Source of the DNA: Alteribacillus sp. YIM 98480
GTDB taxonomy: Bacteria > Bacillota > Bacilli > Bacillales > Marinococcaceae
Direction: 5' to 3'
Assembly (NCBI RefSeq): GCF_009765375.1
Contig: NZ_VTOK01000007.1
Span: forward strand, 186,001-250,000
Length of the DNA: 64,000 bases
A program made the position numbers and the translations under genes. The stretch's first letter is position 1, and the number at the start of each line of letters is the position of its first letter. The notes beneath the pieces are model-generated. The model did not search any database. It was not told where the DNA came from and saw only the letters and a list, made by a program, of their open reading frames with translations. Of this stretch, positions 47,297 through 57,665 are shown one piece after another.

Positions 47297-48715
47297 ATGA
47301 CACAACCAAAAACAATTATCGAAAAAATTTGGGAGAATCATACCGTTCTTTCAGAACCTGGCAAACCTGACTTATTGTATGTTGATTTGCAAATGGTTCA
47401 TGAAGTTACTTCTCCACAGGCGTTTGAAGGTCTTCGCATCAGCGGGAGAAAAGTCCGCCGCCCGGACTTAACTTTCGCAACGATGGACCATAACGTCCCT
47501 ACAGAAAATCGTGCATCTATTACCGATGCAATTGCCAAAAAACAAATGGAAACTTTATCTTCTAATTGTAAAGAATTTGGCATTGAAGTAGCAGATTTGG
47601 ACAGTCCGAATAATGGGATCGTACACATTATCGGCCCTGAACTTGGTTTAACACAACCAGGTAAAACAATAGTTTGCGGAGACAGTCACACTTCTACACA
47701 TGGAGCGTTTGGTGCGCTTGCATTTGGTATTGGTACAAGTGAAGTAGAACATGCACTAGCTACCCAAACATTGTGGCAGTCTAAACCAAAAACGATGGAA
47801 GTTCGCGTGAACGGACGTTTGGCACCAGGAGTAACTGCTAAGGATATTATTCTTGCTATTATCGCTAAGTATGGTGTTGATTTTGGTACAGGTCACGTAC
47901 TCGAATACACAGGTGAGGCCATTAGCGGACTTACAATGGAAGAAAGAATGACCATCTGTAATATGTCGATCGAAGCGGGTGCAAGAGCTGGTCTTATCAG
48001 CCCCGACCAAGTAACGTTTGATTATCTAGAAGGACGTGAAAAAGTTCCTTCAGGAGAAGCATTCACTCAAAAAGTGAAAGAATGGCAGGAGCTTGCTACA
48101 GATGAAGGTGCTGAATACGACGCTGTTGTAGAAATTGACAGCAGTGAAATTGAACCGATGGTTACTTGGGGTACTAATCCTTCACAAGGTGTAGGGGTCA
48201 AAGGTGTGGTTCCTTCTCCAACCGAGGCAAACTCTAGTGTTGATCGAAAAGCAATCGAACAATCATTAGAATATATGGATTTAGAGCCGGGAACAAAAAT
48301 TACAGATATTTCTATTCAACATGTGTTCATCGGTTCTTGTACCAATGCACGGATCAGTGACTTGCGTGCAGCTGCAAAAGTAGCAGAAGGACGTAAAGTA
48401 GCAGACGGCGTTCGGGCAATGGTTGTACCAGGGTCCCAAAAGGTAAAACTGCAAGCAGAAAAAGAGGGACTTGATAAGATATTTACCGAAGCGGGCTTTG
48501 ATTGGCGCGAATCAGGCTGTAGCATGTGCTTAAGCATGAATCCTGACTTTGTTCCTGAAGGAGAACGCTGTGCGTCTACTTCTAACCGAAACTTCGAAGG
48601 CCGTCAAGGAAAAGGTGCGAGAACCCACCTTGTCAGCCCTGCTATGGCAGCTGCAGCAGCAGTAAACGGTAAATTCGTTGATATCCGAAACCTAAAAGAG
48701 CCAGCTTTTAAATAG
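47297..48715 (+). CDS. leuC: 3-isopropylmalate dehydratase large subunit
   Basis: A 472-residue aconitase-family subunit. The 4Fe-4S cysteines lie in [18 protein letters not shown] and [12 protein letters not shown]. The N-terminal segments [20 protein letters not shown] and ATMDHNVPT are conserved. With LeuD it isomerises 2- to 3-isopropylmalate. The ribosome site GAGGGAAG precedes the ATG. An unusual 141-nt gap separates it from leuD. Confidence 0.96.
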   Translation: MTQPKTIIEKIWENHTVLSEPGKPDLLYVDLQMVHEVTSPQAFEGLRISGRKVRRPDLTFATMDHNVPTENRASITDAIAKKQMETLSSNCKEFGIEVADLDSPNNGIVHIIGPELGLTQPGKTIVCGDSHTSTHGAFGALAFGIGTSEVEHALATQTLWQSKPKTMEVRVNGRLAPGVTAKDIILAIIAKYGVDFGTGHVLEYTGEAISGLTMEERMTICNMSIEAGARAGLISPDQVTFDYLEGREKVPSGEAFTQKVKEWQELATDEGAEYDAVVEIDSSEIEPMVTWGTNPSQGVGVKGVVPSPTEANSSVDRKAIEQSLEYMDLEPGTKITDISIQHVFIGSCTNARISDLRAAAKVAEGRKVADGVRAMVVPGSQKVKLQAEKEGLDKIFTEAGFDWRESGCSMCLSMNPDFVPEGERCASTSNRNFEGRQGKGARTHLVSPAMAAAAAVNGKFVDIRNLKEPAFK

Positions 48716-48856
48716 AAAAGCGGAAATGCCTTTGCTTTTCCCAGGATGGTCTAACGTGAGCTGGAGGTTCGCGCTTTCAGCAGTCTTTTTTCACCAGGGG
48801 AATCAAGTGGAGGGGTTGAAGCTATTGCCCTGATCAATATAAAGAAGGTGATGAGT
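48716..48856 (+). other. Unusually long leuC-leuD spacer, possible repeat remnant
   Basis: AAAAGCGGAAATGCCTTTGC, then TGAGCTGGAGG and TTCGCGCTTTC, loosely resemble the inverse of a family A end (AAAAGCGCAAGCGCC). It may be a decayed repeat. No gene is seen. Confidence 0.35.
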
Positions 48857-49444
48857 ATGGAACCAATAATCAAACACACTGGTAATACAGGAGTTTTGCC
48901 TCGTGTGAATGTAGATACAGACCAGATTATACCAAAACAGTTTTTAAAACGCGTAGAGCGTACTGGCTTTGGACAGTTTCTCTTTTTTGACTGGCGTTTT
49001 CTTGCAAATGGCAAGGATAATCCTGATTTTGAATTAAATCAGTCTCAAGCAAAAGATGCTTCTATTTTAATTTCGGACCATAATTTTGGATGTGGTTCTT
49101 CTAGGGAACATGCTCCTTGGGCCCTTCAGGATTATGGCTTTCGTGTCATTATTGCTCCGAGCTTTGCAGATATTTTTTATAATAACTGCTTTAAAAATGG
49201 CATTCTTCCTATTAGATTAGACGAAGAACAGGTTTATAAATTAATGGAAAATGGGAAAGATGAAGTATATGAAGTAACCGTCGATCTTCAAAACCAAAAT
49301 ATTACAGACGAGAACGGTTTTGAAGCAAGCTTCGAAATTGATCCATACTGGAAAGAAATGCTATTAAAAGGTTGGGATGAGATCAGTCTCACGCTCCAGT
49401 ATGAAGACAAGATTGACCAGTACGAAGAGAAGATGAATGTATAA
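48857..49444 (+). CDS. leuD: 3-isopropylmalate dehydratase small subunit
   Basis: A 195-residue LeuD. The swivelling-domain signature reads RVNVDTDQIIPKQFLKRVER, then FGCGSSREHAPWALQDYGFR and IIAPSFADIFYNNCFKNGIL. It pairs with LeuC. ATG 48857 is chosen, since MEPI matches the family start; GTG 48848 and ATG 48851 are alternatives that overlap the AAGGTG ribosome site. It is the last gene of ilvBHC-leuABCD and is followed by a terminator. Confidence 0.95.
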   Translation: MEPIIKHTGNTGVLPRVNVDTDQIIPKQFLKRVERTGFGQFLFFDWRFLANGKDNPDFELNQSQAKDASILISDHNFGCGSSREHAPWALQDYGFRVIIAPSFADIFYNNCFKNGILPIRLDEEQVYKLMENGKDEVYEVTVDLQNQNITDENGFEASFEIDPYWKEMLLKGWDEISLTLQYEDKIDQYEEKMNV

Positions 49445-49447
49445 CAG

Positions 49448-49480
49448 GAAGACGGCCTGTAATGGGCCGTCTTCTTATTT
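49448..49480 (+). terminator. Terminator of the ilv-leu operon
   Basis: A 10-bp perfect stem, GAAGACGGCC / GGCCGTCTTC, followed by TTATTT. Confidence 0.87.
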
Positions 49481-49499
49481 ACCCTGCTAGGCAAATATA

Positions 49500-49722
49500 C
49501 ATTTGATTGGTAAACTGTAAAAGTAAAACTACGGTTCAACATCCAGGATGACGAGATATCGCTATTCGCCAAGGGATGTAGTGTTTTTACACTCTCAAAT
49601 AAAGAGTTTTGAAAGAAAGCACAAGGGTGCTCCTCTGGCATCGCTCTTTCAGACTCACCCAATGGCACTTTTCTTTAGGCGGTTTCCTTTACAAGGCACT
49701 AAGCCGAGTTTTTCTAACGAAG
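49500..49722 (+). repeat. Family B repeat region ahead of ysoA
   Basis: The left part GGTAAACTGTAAAAGTAAAA (49509 on) matches the start of family B. A typical right end, CGGTTTCCTT, then AAGGCACTAAGCCG and AGTTTTTCTAACG, lies at 49680-49720. About 150 bp separate them, so this is either two partial copies or one copy with an insertion. No gene is present. Confidence 0.5.
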
Positions 49723-49755
49723 CAGTTTGTCGTACTGGAATAAGGAGGACATGGG

Positions 49756-50787
49756 ATGAAGAGGGAAGACGCCAATAACAATATCGTCCCTTTTCCTGGA
49801 TCAGCAGACAGACTGGTAAACGAAGGGTTGAAGAAGTTAAAAGAAGGAGATAAACAGAAAGCACTTCAACAGTTTTTAGAAGCTTTAATGCATAACCCCG
49901 ACCATGAAGACGCTTCATATGGGCTGCTGCTAGCATATGCAGATACTGGCCAGTTATTAGAAGGAAAAAAGTGGGCGGAAACAATGATGCAAAAAGCCTC
50001 CGGGGATTATTTTGAAGTACTTCAAGTTTACGTCTCCATTCTTGCCCAGCTAGGAGAATATGATAAAGTAGTCACTATATTAGAAGCTGTACAAGCAGAA
50101 GATCAATTTCCTGCCCGTATGGCAGAACAGCTTTTTGAGCTGTTAGAGCTTTCACGGCATATGGCACGAACAGAGATAGAGCAAGTTGATTACAAACAAG
50201 AAGAAGGCGAAAACGACACTTCTCCTTATATTTTAGAGGAATGGGAAAATCGTTTACGAAATGGAACATCAGAGCAAAAACTGGCCGCGCTTGGAGAAAT
50301 GAGAAGCCTGGGAACGGGTGAAGCGATGCCAATTGTGGAAAAGCTGCTTGCTGATCAACACTACTCACCTCTCATGCAAAGCTTTTTGTTATTCTTATTG
50401 AAAGATTGGAACGTTGATAAAAACGTGTGGGTAGAGAAATTAGAACGCAAAGGAGAGTTCTCGCCTGCTGCTCTTCGTCCGATTGAAGAAAGTACGTCGT
50501 ACATAAAATCCTCTCAATTACTTGACGAAACATTGGGACATAAAGATCCAATTTTATTAAAAAATGCCCATCACTTACTGCGGGAAATACTGCTGTATTT
50601 TTATCCATTTCCCCCGTCAGTACAGATTGAATCATTAGCAGCTGTTCTGCATTTTGAAGCTTCATATCAATCGGGTGCAAAAATGGACGTTTCGTCTTTA
50701 GCCGTTCAATATGGAATAGCAGAGAGCAGTTTTTATGAAGTACGGGAAGAATATGAAAAATTAAAATCAAAACTATCTGACATTTAG
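49756..50787 (+). CDS. ysoA: TPR repeat protein (YsoA-like)
   Basis: A 343-residue cytosolic protein with tetratricopeptide-like repeats near the N-terminus (about 20-125: LKEGDKQKALQQFLEALMHN, DEDASYGLL-type helices, YDKVVTILEAV). The C-terminal half is helical without known motifs. Length and place between leuD and tig match B. subtilis ysoA. Such repeats bind other proteins; no partner is known. AAGGAGGACATGGG precedes the start. Confidence 0.82.
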   Translation: MKREDANNNIVPFPGSADRLVNEGLKKLKEGDKQKALQQFLEALMHNPDHEDASYGLLLAYADTGQLLEGKKWAETMMQKASGDYFEVLQVYVSILAQLGEYDKVVTILEAVQAEDQFPARMAEQLFELLELSRHMARTEIEQVDYKQEEGENDTSPYILEEWENRLRNGTSEQKLAALGEMRSLGTGEAMPIVEKLLADQHYSPLMQSFLLFLLKDWNVDKNVWVEKLERKGEFSPAALRPIEESTSYIKSSQLLDETLGHKDPILLKNAHHLLREILLYFYPFPPSVQIESLAAVLHFEASYQSGAKMDVSSLAVQYGIAESSFYEVREEYEKLKSKLSDI

Positions 50788-50829
50788 GTCAAGGAGACCT
50801 TTTACAGCATTTTCTGTACCCATTTTCCA

Positions 50830-50857
50830 TTGAAATGAGTATGCGATATGTTATAAT
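50830..50857 (+). promoter_or_regulatory. Promoter of tig
   Basis: TTGAAA (50830-50835), a 16-nt spacer and TATAAT (50852-50857), about 45 nt before the start codon. Confidence 0.7.
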
Positions 50858-50911
50858 GTAATGGTTGTAAAAACGGATAATTACCTATGAAACTTGGAGG
50901 GAAAAGATATA

Positions 50912-52234
50912 ATGAGCGCCAATTGGGAAAAGCAAGAAGGCAACCAGGGCGTATTAACTGTCGATGTAGAATCTGATAAATTCGACAACGCGTTGGACCA
51001 AGCATTTCAAAAAGTAAGAAAGCAGGTAAATGTACCTGGTTTTCGTAAAGGTAAAGTACCACGTAAAATATTTGAACAGCGCTTTGGAGTAGAAGCACTC
51101 TATCAAGACGCTATTGATATTATTCTTCCTGAGGCTTATGCCGAAGCAGTAGAAGAAGCGGGAATTGAGCCGGTAGACCGTCCGGAAATTGATGTCGAAC
51201 AAGTAAACAAAGGGGAAAACTTTGTCTTTAAAGCGACAGTTACCGTGAAGCCTGAAGTACAGCTTGGCGAATATAAAGGGCTAGAAGTAGAAGAATACGA
51301 TACATCAGTAAGTGATGAAGAAGTAGAAGAGGAATTAAAACAACTTCAAGAAAAGCAAGCAGAGCTTGTCGTTGTAGAAGACGGTGAAGTACAAGACGGC
51401 GATACTGTCGTTTTAGACTTTGAAGGGTTCGTTGACGGAGAAGCCTTTGAAGGCGGACAAGCTGAAAACTATACGCTTGAAATCGGTTCTGGTCAATTTA
51501 TCCCAGGCTTTGAAGAACAGCTTGTCGGTGCGAAAGCAGGCGAAGAAAAAGATGTAACGGTAACATTCCCGGAAGAATATCATTCTGAAGATCTCGCTGG
51601 CAAAGAAGCTACGTTTAAAGTAAAAGTCCATGACATCAAACGTAAGGAACTTCCTGAATTGGATGATGAATTTGCAAAGGATGTCGATGAAGACGTAGAA
51701 ACGGTTGATGAGCTTAAGAAAAAACAAGAAGAAAAGCTTAAGCATGACAAAGAACATGCAAAAGAGCATCATGAACGAGACACTGTAGTAGAAAAAGCTT
51801 CTGAAAATGCTTCTATTGACATTCCAGATGCAATGATCTCAACAGAAATGGACCGCATGATGCAAGAATTTGATCAGCGTTTGCAAGCACAAGGTATGTC
51901 TCTTGATATGTACTATCAAGTAGCTGGTACAGACGAAGAAGGCATGAAAGAACAATTCAAACCTGAAGCAGAAAAGCGTGTGAAGATGAATCTTACATTA
52001 GAAGCAATTGCTGAGGCTGAAAACGTAGAAGCAACCGATGAAGATGCGGAAAAAGAACTAGACAAAATGGCTGAAACATATCAGCGTGATAAGGAAGAAA
52101 TTCGCAGTCTTCTAGCTATGCAAGGCGGCACAGATGCACTGAAGGGCGACCTTCGTATTCAAAAAGCGATTGATATGCTTGTAGAAGAAAGTAAAACCGT
52201 GCCAAAAAAAGAAGCTGAGGAAAGCGAAGAATAA
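50912..52234 (+). CDS. tig: Trigger factor
   Basis: A 440-residue ribosome-bound chaperone. The N-terminal ribosome-binding tail contains [19 protein letters not shown]. The FKBP-type peptidyl-prolyl isomerase domain (about 150-245) has [20 protein letters not shown] and [20 protein letters not shown]. The C-terminal helical arms carry the substrate cradle. The protein is strongly acidic and slightly longer than in B. subtilis (424). ATG 50912 follows GGAGGGAAAAG; an upstream in-frame GTG/ATG overlaps that site. Confidence 0.97.
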   Translation: MSANWEKQEGNQGVLTVDVESDKFDNALDQAFQKVRKQVNVPGFRKGKVPRKIFEQRFGVEALYQDAIDIILPEAYAEAVEEAGIEPVDRPEIDVEQVNKGENFVFKATVTVKPEVQLGEYKGLEVEEYDTSVSDEEVEEELKQLQEKQAELVVVEDGEVQDGDTVVLDFEGFVDGEAFEGGQAENYTLEIGSGQFIPGFEEQLVGAKAGEEKDVTVTFPEEYHSEDLAGKEATFKVKVHDIKRKELPELDDEFAKDVDEDVETVDELKKKQEEKLKHDKEHAKEHHERDTVVEKASENASIDIPDAMISTEMDRMMQEFDQRLQAQGMSLDMYYQVAGTDEEGMKEQFKPEAEKRVKMNLTLEAIAEAENVEATDEDAEKELDKMAETYQRDKEEIRSLLAMQGGTDALKGDLRIQKAIDMLVEESKTVPKKEAEESEE

Positions 52235-52243
52235 TGTGAATGT

Positions 52244-52287
52244 AAACAAGCCCTAAAAGCCGATATGACTTTTAGGGCTTGTTTTTA
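52244..52287 (+). terminator. Terminator of tig
   Basis: A 15-bp stem, AACAAGCCCTAAAAG / CTTTTAGGGCTTGTT, with T5. Confidence 0.93.
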
Positions 52288-52819
52288 CACGACTTCGGAA
52301 CTATAAGTTTTAAGGTTACCGGCACTCTACATACACATTGTATTAAGGCCCCTGCCACAGAACATGTCATAGAAAGCGCAAAGCCCAAGTTGATTAACGC
52401 CTATTCATATGACCAAAACATCGGTAGGGATTAGCTTTGTCAATGAAAATGTTTTTCTCTTTTACATAAGAAGAAAAAAGGGTATAGTAGGTAGCAGAAC
52501 ATAGTCCATGAAATCCTGAGAGCAATTCCAGCTGTATACATAGCCTTAAAATTAGTTTCTATGCTAAAGGATTGTTTTTAAAAGGAAGGGTAGGCTAATA
52601 TTTAAAGTTTCGTCACCTTTATATGCAGGATATTCCCTGCAGTTTATCGTATTATTTCATGTCGGGTGTTTTTGTATGATACAATGCAAACCATAACATG
52701 ATTATTCAGAAATGTAAGAGGATGTGCACGGCGTTTTTGATGAAAGATGAAAGAAAAGTTGTTTTGGTGTACTGAATATCATTCGTTCGTGTACAATATA
52801 TAAGTAAGGGGTGAAGACC
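52288..52819 (+). other. Long intergenic region ahead of clpX
   Basis: About 530 bp without a supported gene. It contains a small ATGCAGG/CCTGCA inverted repeat (about 52622-52640) and two extended -10-like sequences, TGATACAAT (about 52678-52686) and GTACAAT (52791-52797). A CAAAGCCCAAGTT stretch (about 52380) resembles decayed family B. No CtsR box or riboswitch is recognised. Confidence 0.45.
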
Positions 52820-54100
52820 ATGTTTAAGTTTAATGAAGAAAAAGGACAACTGAAATGTTCTTTTTGCGGAAAAACACAGGATCAAGTACGCAAACTAGTG
52901 GCTGGTCCTGGAGTTTATATATGTGATGAGTGTATTGAACTGTGTACGGAAATTGTGGAAGAAGAGCTGGGTACAGAAGAAGAGGTGGAATTTGAAGAAA
53001 TTCCGAAACCTTATGAAATTAACGAAATTCTAGATGATTATGTTATTGGCCAGGAGCGGGCAAAAAAGTCTCTATCTGTTGCTGTATATAATCATTATAA
53101 GCGTGTTAATTCAGCCACGAAACCAGAAGATGTAGAGCTTGCAAAAAGTAATATCTGCTTGATTGGGCCTACAGGAAGCGGGAAAACCCTTCTGGCTCAG
53201 ACACTAGCTCGCATCCTAAATGTACCTTTTGCAATTGCAGATGCTACTTCATTAACAGAAGCCGGGTATGTAGGGGAAGACGTGGAAAACATTCTTCTTA
53301 AACTCATTCAGGCTGCCGACTATGATGTAGAAAAAGCAGAAAAAGGAATCATCTACATTGATGAGATTGATAAAGTAGCCAGAAAATCTGAGAATCCATC
53401 CATCACTCGCGATGTTTCCGGTGAAGGGGTGCAGCAGGCTCTCTTAAAAATTTTAGAAGGAACAACAGCAAGCGTTCCTCCACAAGGCGGTCGTAAGCAT
53501 CCTCATCAGGAATTCATCCAAATCGATACGAGTAATGTCTTGTTTATTTGCGGCGGGGCATTTGACGGCATCGATCAAATTGTTAAACAGCGTCTCGGTA
53601 AAAAAGTTATTGGATTTGGATCGGAGACCGAAAAATCTGATTTGGATAAAGATGAATACATGAGCAAAATACTGCCGGAGGATCTTCTGCGTTATGGTTT
53701 GATCCCAGAATTTATCGGACGTCTGCCTGTTATTTCAAGTCTTTCTCAGCTGGATGAAAAAGCGCTAGTAGAGATTTTAACTCAGCCTAAAAATGCTCTT
53801 GTAAAGCAATATCAAAAGCTGCTTGAAATTGATGAGGTAGAACTAGAATTTACAGAGGACGCCTTAAAAGAAATTTCACAAAAAGCAATCGAACGTAAAA
53901 CCGGAGCGCGCGGCCTCCGTTCCATTATTGAAGGAATTATGCTTGATGTGATGTATGATCTTCCTTCAAAAGATAATATCGCTACTTGCACCATTACAGC
54001 GGAAAGTGTGACAGATGGAACGTCACCTGTCTTGAAAACAAAAGATGGAAAAGAAATTTCATTAGATCAAGCAGATACAAAAGAAAGTGAAAGTGCATAA
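52820..54100 (+). CDS. clpX: ATP-dependent Clp protease ATP-binding subunit ClpX
   Basis: A 426-residue AAA+ unfoldase. The N-terminal zinc-binding domain has CSFCGK and CDECIELC (about 11-40). Walker A is [15 protein letters not shown] (about 117), Walker [15 protein letters not shown], the pore loop GYVGED, and the IGF-type loop [11 protein letters not shown] (binding ClpP) is present. It unfolds tagged proteins for ClpP. ATG 52820 follows AAGGGGTG; the upstream in-frame GTG lies within that site. Confidence 0.97.
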   Translation: MFKFNEEKGQLKCSFCGKTQDQVRKLVAGPGVYICDECIELCTEIVEEELGTEEEVEFEEIPKPYEINEILDDYVIGQERAKKSLSVAVYNHYKRVNSATKPEDVELAKSNICLIGPTGSGKTLLAQTLARILNVPFAIADATSLTEAGYVGEDVENILLKLIQAADYDVEKAEKGIIYIDEIDKVARKSENPSITRDVSGEGVQQALLKILEGTTASVPPQGGRKHPHQEFIQIDTSNVLFICGGAFDGIDQIVKQRLGKKVIGFGSETEKSDLDKDEYMSKILPEDLLRYGLIPEFIGRLPVISSLSQLDEKALVEILTQPKNALVKQYQKLLEIDEVELEFTEDALKEISQKAIERKTGARGLRSIIEGIMLDVMYDLPSKDNIATCTITAESVTDGTSPVLKTKDGKEISLDQADTKESESA

Positions 54101-54116
54101 AGATTCAATTCGGCAT

Positions 54117-54152
54117 ACCGTCCTGGCTAACATCAGCCGGGGCGGTTTTTTT
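54117..54152 (+). terminator. Terminator of clpX
   Basis: ACCGTCCTGGCT pairs with AGCCGGGGCGGT, followed by T7. Confidence 0.88.
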
Positions 54153-54164
54153 GTATTTTAGAAA

Positions 54165-54230
54165 TTTTAAATTTGCTAAAGATCAAAGTATATTGCCATT
54201 TGGACTTAGCGCGAAGCTTATTTTTTTTAC
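54165..54230 (+). repeat. Decayed family B repeat ahead of the LVIVD gene
   Basis: AAATTTGCTAAAGATCAAAG and TATATTGCCATTTGGACTTAG are followed by CGCGAAGCTTATTTTTTTT. The left part matches other copies well; the stem is reduced. Confidence 0.5.
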
Positions 54231-54342
54231 TGAGTCTATCTTACTTTTTTTATATTCACTTTAAAAAATAATTCGAAAGACTAATGACTTTTTTCAGAAT
54301 AATTTGATAACATAATTATAATTATATGGAAGGGGTGAAAAT

Positions 54343-55731
54343 ATGAAAAAGAGTCGGGTTCGTTATTTGTTAACTGGTGCTATGGTTTTATCTTTACTTT
54401 TGCCTGCTGGGGTTGGACAAGCTCATGACAAGCTGGGGGACAGCGTAGAAAAAGGGGTTAATTATGAGGAGCTGGACTATGAATTTGATGGGCCAATATT
54501 AGAGGGGAGCAAAAATGTAAAGCATCTTAAAGAAGCAGCGGCAGTGGAACTAGAGGATCATGAAGATGGGTATAAAACGACGATGGCTGATGTGTATGCC
54601 TACAAAGGTTTTGCGTATGCAGGCACCCATTTGACGGGTGACAAAGCAAATGGCGGGGTACATGTGTATGATTTAAAAGATCCTTCTAACCCTGAAAAAG
54701 TATCTTCATTTGCCGATGAAATTCCTGGGACCTGGCAGGAAAAAGTCATCGTAAAAACAGTCAATACAAAACATTTTCAAGGGGATTTAGCTGTTGTGAG
54801 TGTCCAGCAGGTGGACCCTGGCAATGAAGACAGTCAAGGAGGATTCTTGCTTTATGATGTTACAAATCCTCATGAGCCGGAAAAATTAGGTTTTTGGGAA
54901 GTGGATAAACGGACGATTGGGACTCATGAGTTGTACTTAACAGTGCAAAATGGAAGACCACTCGTTTTAACGGCTAATCCATATGCGGATTACTATACCC
55001 ATGGAGAATCGAAGGATTTTCAAATGGTAGATGTTTCTGATCCTGCTAATCCAAAAACCATCTATGAATTCGATCCTAGAGAATTAGAGGATGTACCTGA
55101 AGACTTTAACGGCTACCATTGGGAAGCACCAGATGGCAAAACGCGTCCCGTTTTTACCCACAGTACTATGACAAATGAACAAGGAACACTTGCCTATCTT
55201 TCTTTTTGGGATTTAGGTACCATCATTCTTGATATATCAGATCCAGAAAATCCAGAGTTTTTAAGCCGGACAGAATATGCTTCTGATCAGCAAGGTTCGG
55301 CGCACTCTAGTGCGACAGCTAAAGGCGGGAATATTCTTATCGAAACAAGAGAAGTGTACAATCCTACGAAAGAAGGCTACGAAGAATCTTACGGCTATAC
55401 CCGTATATTTGATATAAAAGATGAGACGGATCCAAAACTGTTAAGTGAATTTAAAACGGATCTAGTTGATAACATTGAAGACGGTGTAACATTCGCAAAT
55501 ACGGTCCACGATCCGAAAGTTCACGGCAACACTTTGTATTTGTCCCACTATGCAGGCGGCGTATATGCGGTGGATATAACGGATCCGTCTAATCCTGAAC
55601 AAATTGGGCAATATCAATCCGAATGGGCGGATGTATGGGGCGTATTTGTAGACCGCAACTATATTCTAGCTTCTGATATGCAAAGCGGATTAAAAGTACT
55701 CCAGAAAAACAATGGAAAGAAGAATGAATAA
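54343..55731 (+). CDS. Secreted LVIVD-repeat protein
   Basis: A 462-residue protein with a signal peptide: positive start MKKSRVRY, hydrophobic core and a likely cleavage after GVGQA (about residue 27). The mature part is a set of short repeats of the type VYDLKDPSNPEKV, LYDVTNPHEPEKL, MVDVSDPANPKTI, ILDISDPENPEFL and AVDITDPSNPEQI, about every 50-70 residues, which is the LVIVD pattern of beta-propellers. It is probably an exported or surface propeller protein of unknown partner. It is not part of the conserved B. subtilis order. It stands alone, with a terminator behind it. Confidence 0.85.
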   Translation: MKKSRVRYLLTGAMVLSLLLPAGVGQAHDKLGDSVEKGVNYEELDYEFDGPILEGSKNVKHLKEAAAVELEDHEDGYKTTMADVYAYKGFAYAGTHLTGDKANGGVHVYDLKDPSNPEKVSSFADEIPGTWQEKVIVKTVNTKHFQGDLAVVSVQQVDPGNEDSQGGFLLYDVTNPHEPEKLGFWEVDKRTIGTHELYLTVQNGRPLVLTANPYADYYTHGESKDFQMVDVSDPANPKTIYEFDPRELEDVPEDFNGYHWEAPDGKTRPVFTHSTMTNEQGTLAYLSFWDLGTIILDISDPENPEFLSRTEYASDQQGSAHSSATAKGGNILIETREVYNPTKEGYEESYGYTRIFDIKDETDPKLLSEFKTDLVDNIEDGVTFANTVHDPKVHGNTLYLSHYAGGVYAVDITDPSNPEQIGQYQSEWADVWGVFVDRNYILASDMQSGLKVLQKNNGKKNE

Positions 55732-55739
55732 AAACGTTA

Positions 55740-55778
55740 AAGTCCATGACCCTGCTCAGGGGTCTTGGGCTTTTTTTT
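55740..55778 (+). terminator. Terminator of the LVIVD gene
   Basis: AAGTCCATGACCC pairs with GGGGTCTTGGGCTT, followed by T8. Confidence 0.86.
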
Positions 55779-55915
55779 AGATTGGTAAATTGGGTCAAAT
55801 CGATAGTGGGAATTAAAAAAACTCGGTAAAATCTCTCGTTTAGAAGTCGTATGTTTTTAAAGCAGATCAACCATACTAAAGATCACATAGACGGATGTAA
55901 AAGGGGGAATATCCA

Positions 55916-57595
55916 ATGAATTTTACAACGATTGCGCTGCTCATACAGCTTGTTTTCGGTGTTATCATTGGAATGTATTTTTGGAATTTATTAAAAAACC
56001 AACGATCACAAAAAGTAACGGTGGACAGAGAGTCAAAAAAAGAAATGGAGCAGTTAAGGCGTTTGCGCTCCGTATCGTTATCAGAGCCGCTTTCTGAAAA
56101 AGTCCGACCTTCGGAATTAAAAGAAGTCATCGGCCAAAAAGAAGGCGTTAAAGCATTAAAAGCGGCTCTATGCGGTGAAAATCCACAACATGTTCTTATA
56201 TACGGTCCACCTGGTATAGGAAAAACGGCAGCTGCGCGTTTAGTATTAGAAAGTGCTAAGCGTAATCCCCTTTCTCCTTTCAATAAGGAAGCAGCTTTTG
56301 TGGAGATGGATGGAGCAACTTCTCGTTTTGATGACAGAGGAATTGCAGATCCGCTGATAGGATCCGTTCATGATCCTATTTACCAAGGTGCGGGAGCAAT
56401 GGGACAGGCAGGCATTCCTCAGCCAAAACAAGGGGCTGTTACAAAAGCACACGGGGGTATGCTTTTTATTGATGAAATAGGGGAACTTCATTCGATTCAA
56501 TTAAATAAATTACTAAAAGTACTTGAAGATAGAAAAGTATTTCTTGACAGCGCATACTATAGTGAAGAGAATAGACAAATACCAGTTCATATTCATGATA
56601 TTTTTCAAAACGGTCTGCCAGCAGATTTTCGTCTTGTCGGAGCCACGACAAGAAGACCTGAAGAGCTTCCGGCAGCCTTGCGTTCCCGCTGCATGGAAAT
56701 TTATTTTCGCGGCCTTGATGTGGACGAAATTAAAACAATTGCCAAACACGCTGCTAAAAAGAGCAAAATAGTGCTTACCGAAGAAGCGGCAAATCTTGTA
56801 TCGGAATATGCTCACAATGGCAGAGAAGCAGTGAATACCGTACAAATAGCCGCAGGTGTAGCAGCAGAAGAAAACAAAAAAGAAATAAATAAAGAAGTAA
56901 TAGAGTGGGTCGTTGCGGCCAGCCGTCTTAGCCCGCGTTTAGAAAAACAAGTGAGAGAAGAGCCAGAAGTCGGGGTCGTAAACGGATTAGCTGTTACTGG
57001 TGCCGGAAACGGTATACTACTTGAAATTGAGGCGACAGCTAAAAAAGTGAAAGGAAAAGGAGAGGTAACCGTTACGGGAATCGTTGAAGAAGAAAACCAC
57101 GGCAGTCCTTCGTATTCCATGAAAAGAAAAAGCCTTGCCAAAAGCTCAGTCGAAAATGTGGTAACGGTCCTTCAATCTCTTCATTTACCGGTAAAAGATT
57201 ATGATATTCATGTGAACTTTCCTGGCGGCATCCCAATAGATGGTCCGTCAGCTGGGGCTGCAATGGCTCTTGCAATATATTCGGCTATCAAACGGTTTAA
57301 CGTTAATGAAAAAGTAGCAGTGACCGGAGAGCTTGGAATACATGGCGATATTAAACCAGTAGGGGGAGTGGCTGCAAAAGTAGAGGCTGCTGTTAAAGCA
57401 GGTGCAACCAATATTTTTATCCCGAAAGAAAATGACCAAAAAGTTTTTCATAAGTATGAAGGTGTTACAGTTTACCCCTTAAAAAGAATGGAAGAACTGT
57501 TAAAAGAAGCACTAACTGCCGATGAAAAAGAAGAGTGGAAAGATTCTGTGCTTCCCCTTCACGAGGCACCAGTATCACCAGCTGGATTATCTTAA
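55916..57595 (+). CDS. lonB: ATP-dependent protease LonB
   Basis: A 559-residue membrane-associated Lon (552 in B. subtilis). One N-terminal transmembrane helix (about 5-26) is followed by an AAA+ domain with Walker A YGPPGIGKTAAARL (about 97) and Walker B GGMLFIDEIGEL. The C-terminal protease domain has the catalytic serine in PIDGPSAGAAMALAI and the lysine in GGVAAKVEAAVKAGA. In B. subtilis it is made in the forespore under sigma-F. The order lonB-lonA is conserved. AAGGGGGAATATCC precedes the start. Confidence 0.95.
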   Translation: MNFTTIALLIQLVFGVIIGMYFWNLLKNQRSQKVTVDRESKKEMEQLRRLRSVSLSEPLSEKVRPSELKEVIGQKEGVKALKAALCGENPQHVLIYGPPGIGKTAAARLVLESAKRNPLSPFNKEAAFVEMDGATSRFDDRGIADPLIGSVHDPIYQGAGAMGQAGIPQPKQGAVTKAHGGMLFIDEIGELHSIQLNKLLKVLEDRKVFLDSAYYSEENRQIPVHIHDIFQNGLPADFRLVGATTRRPEELPAALRSRCMEIYFRGLDVDEIKTIAKHAAKKSKIVLTEEAANLVSEYAHNGREAVNTVQIAAGVAAEENKKEINKEVIEWVVAASRLSPRLEKQVREEPEVGVVNGLAVTGAGNGILLEIEATAKKVKGKGEVTVTGIVEEENHGSPSYSMKRKSLAKSSVENVVTVLQSLHLPVKDYDIHVNFPGGIPIDGPSAGAAMALAIYSAIKRFNVNEKVAVTGELGIHGDIKPVGGVAAKVEAAVKAGATNIFIPKENDQKVFHKYEGVTVYPLKRMEELLKEALTADEKEEWKDSVLPLHEAPVSPAGLS

Positions 57596-57600
57596 AATAA

Positions 57601-57665
57601 AAACTGTCTATCTTTATATTCCGGCTTCCTTACATGGCGGCAAGCCGAGCTTTGCTACATCATAC
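57601..57665 (+). repeat. Dispersed hairpin repeat family B, copy ahead of lonA
   Basis: CGGCTTCC, the loop TTACAT, then GGCGGCAAGCCG form a clear stem, followed by AGCTTTGCTA, where the T-tract is broken up. It starts within a few bases of the lonB stop. Confidence 0.62.

Noticed and set aside
49548-49778. 76-codon plus-strand open frame ahead of ysoA
   Set aside because: It overlaps a family B repeat and the ysoA start, with no ribosome site or recognisable protein.
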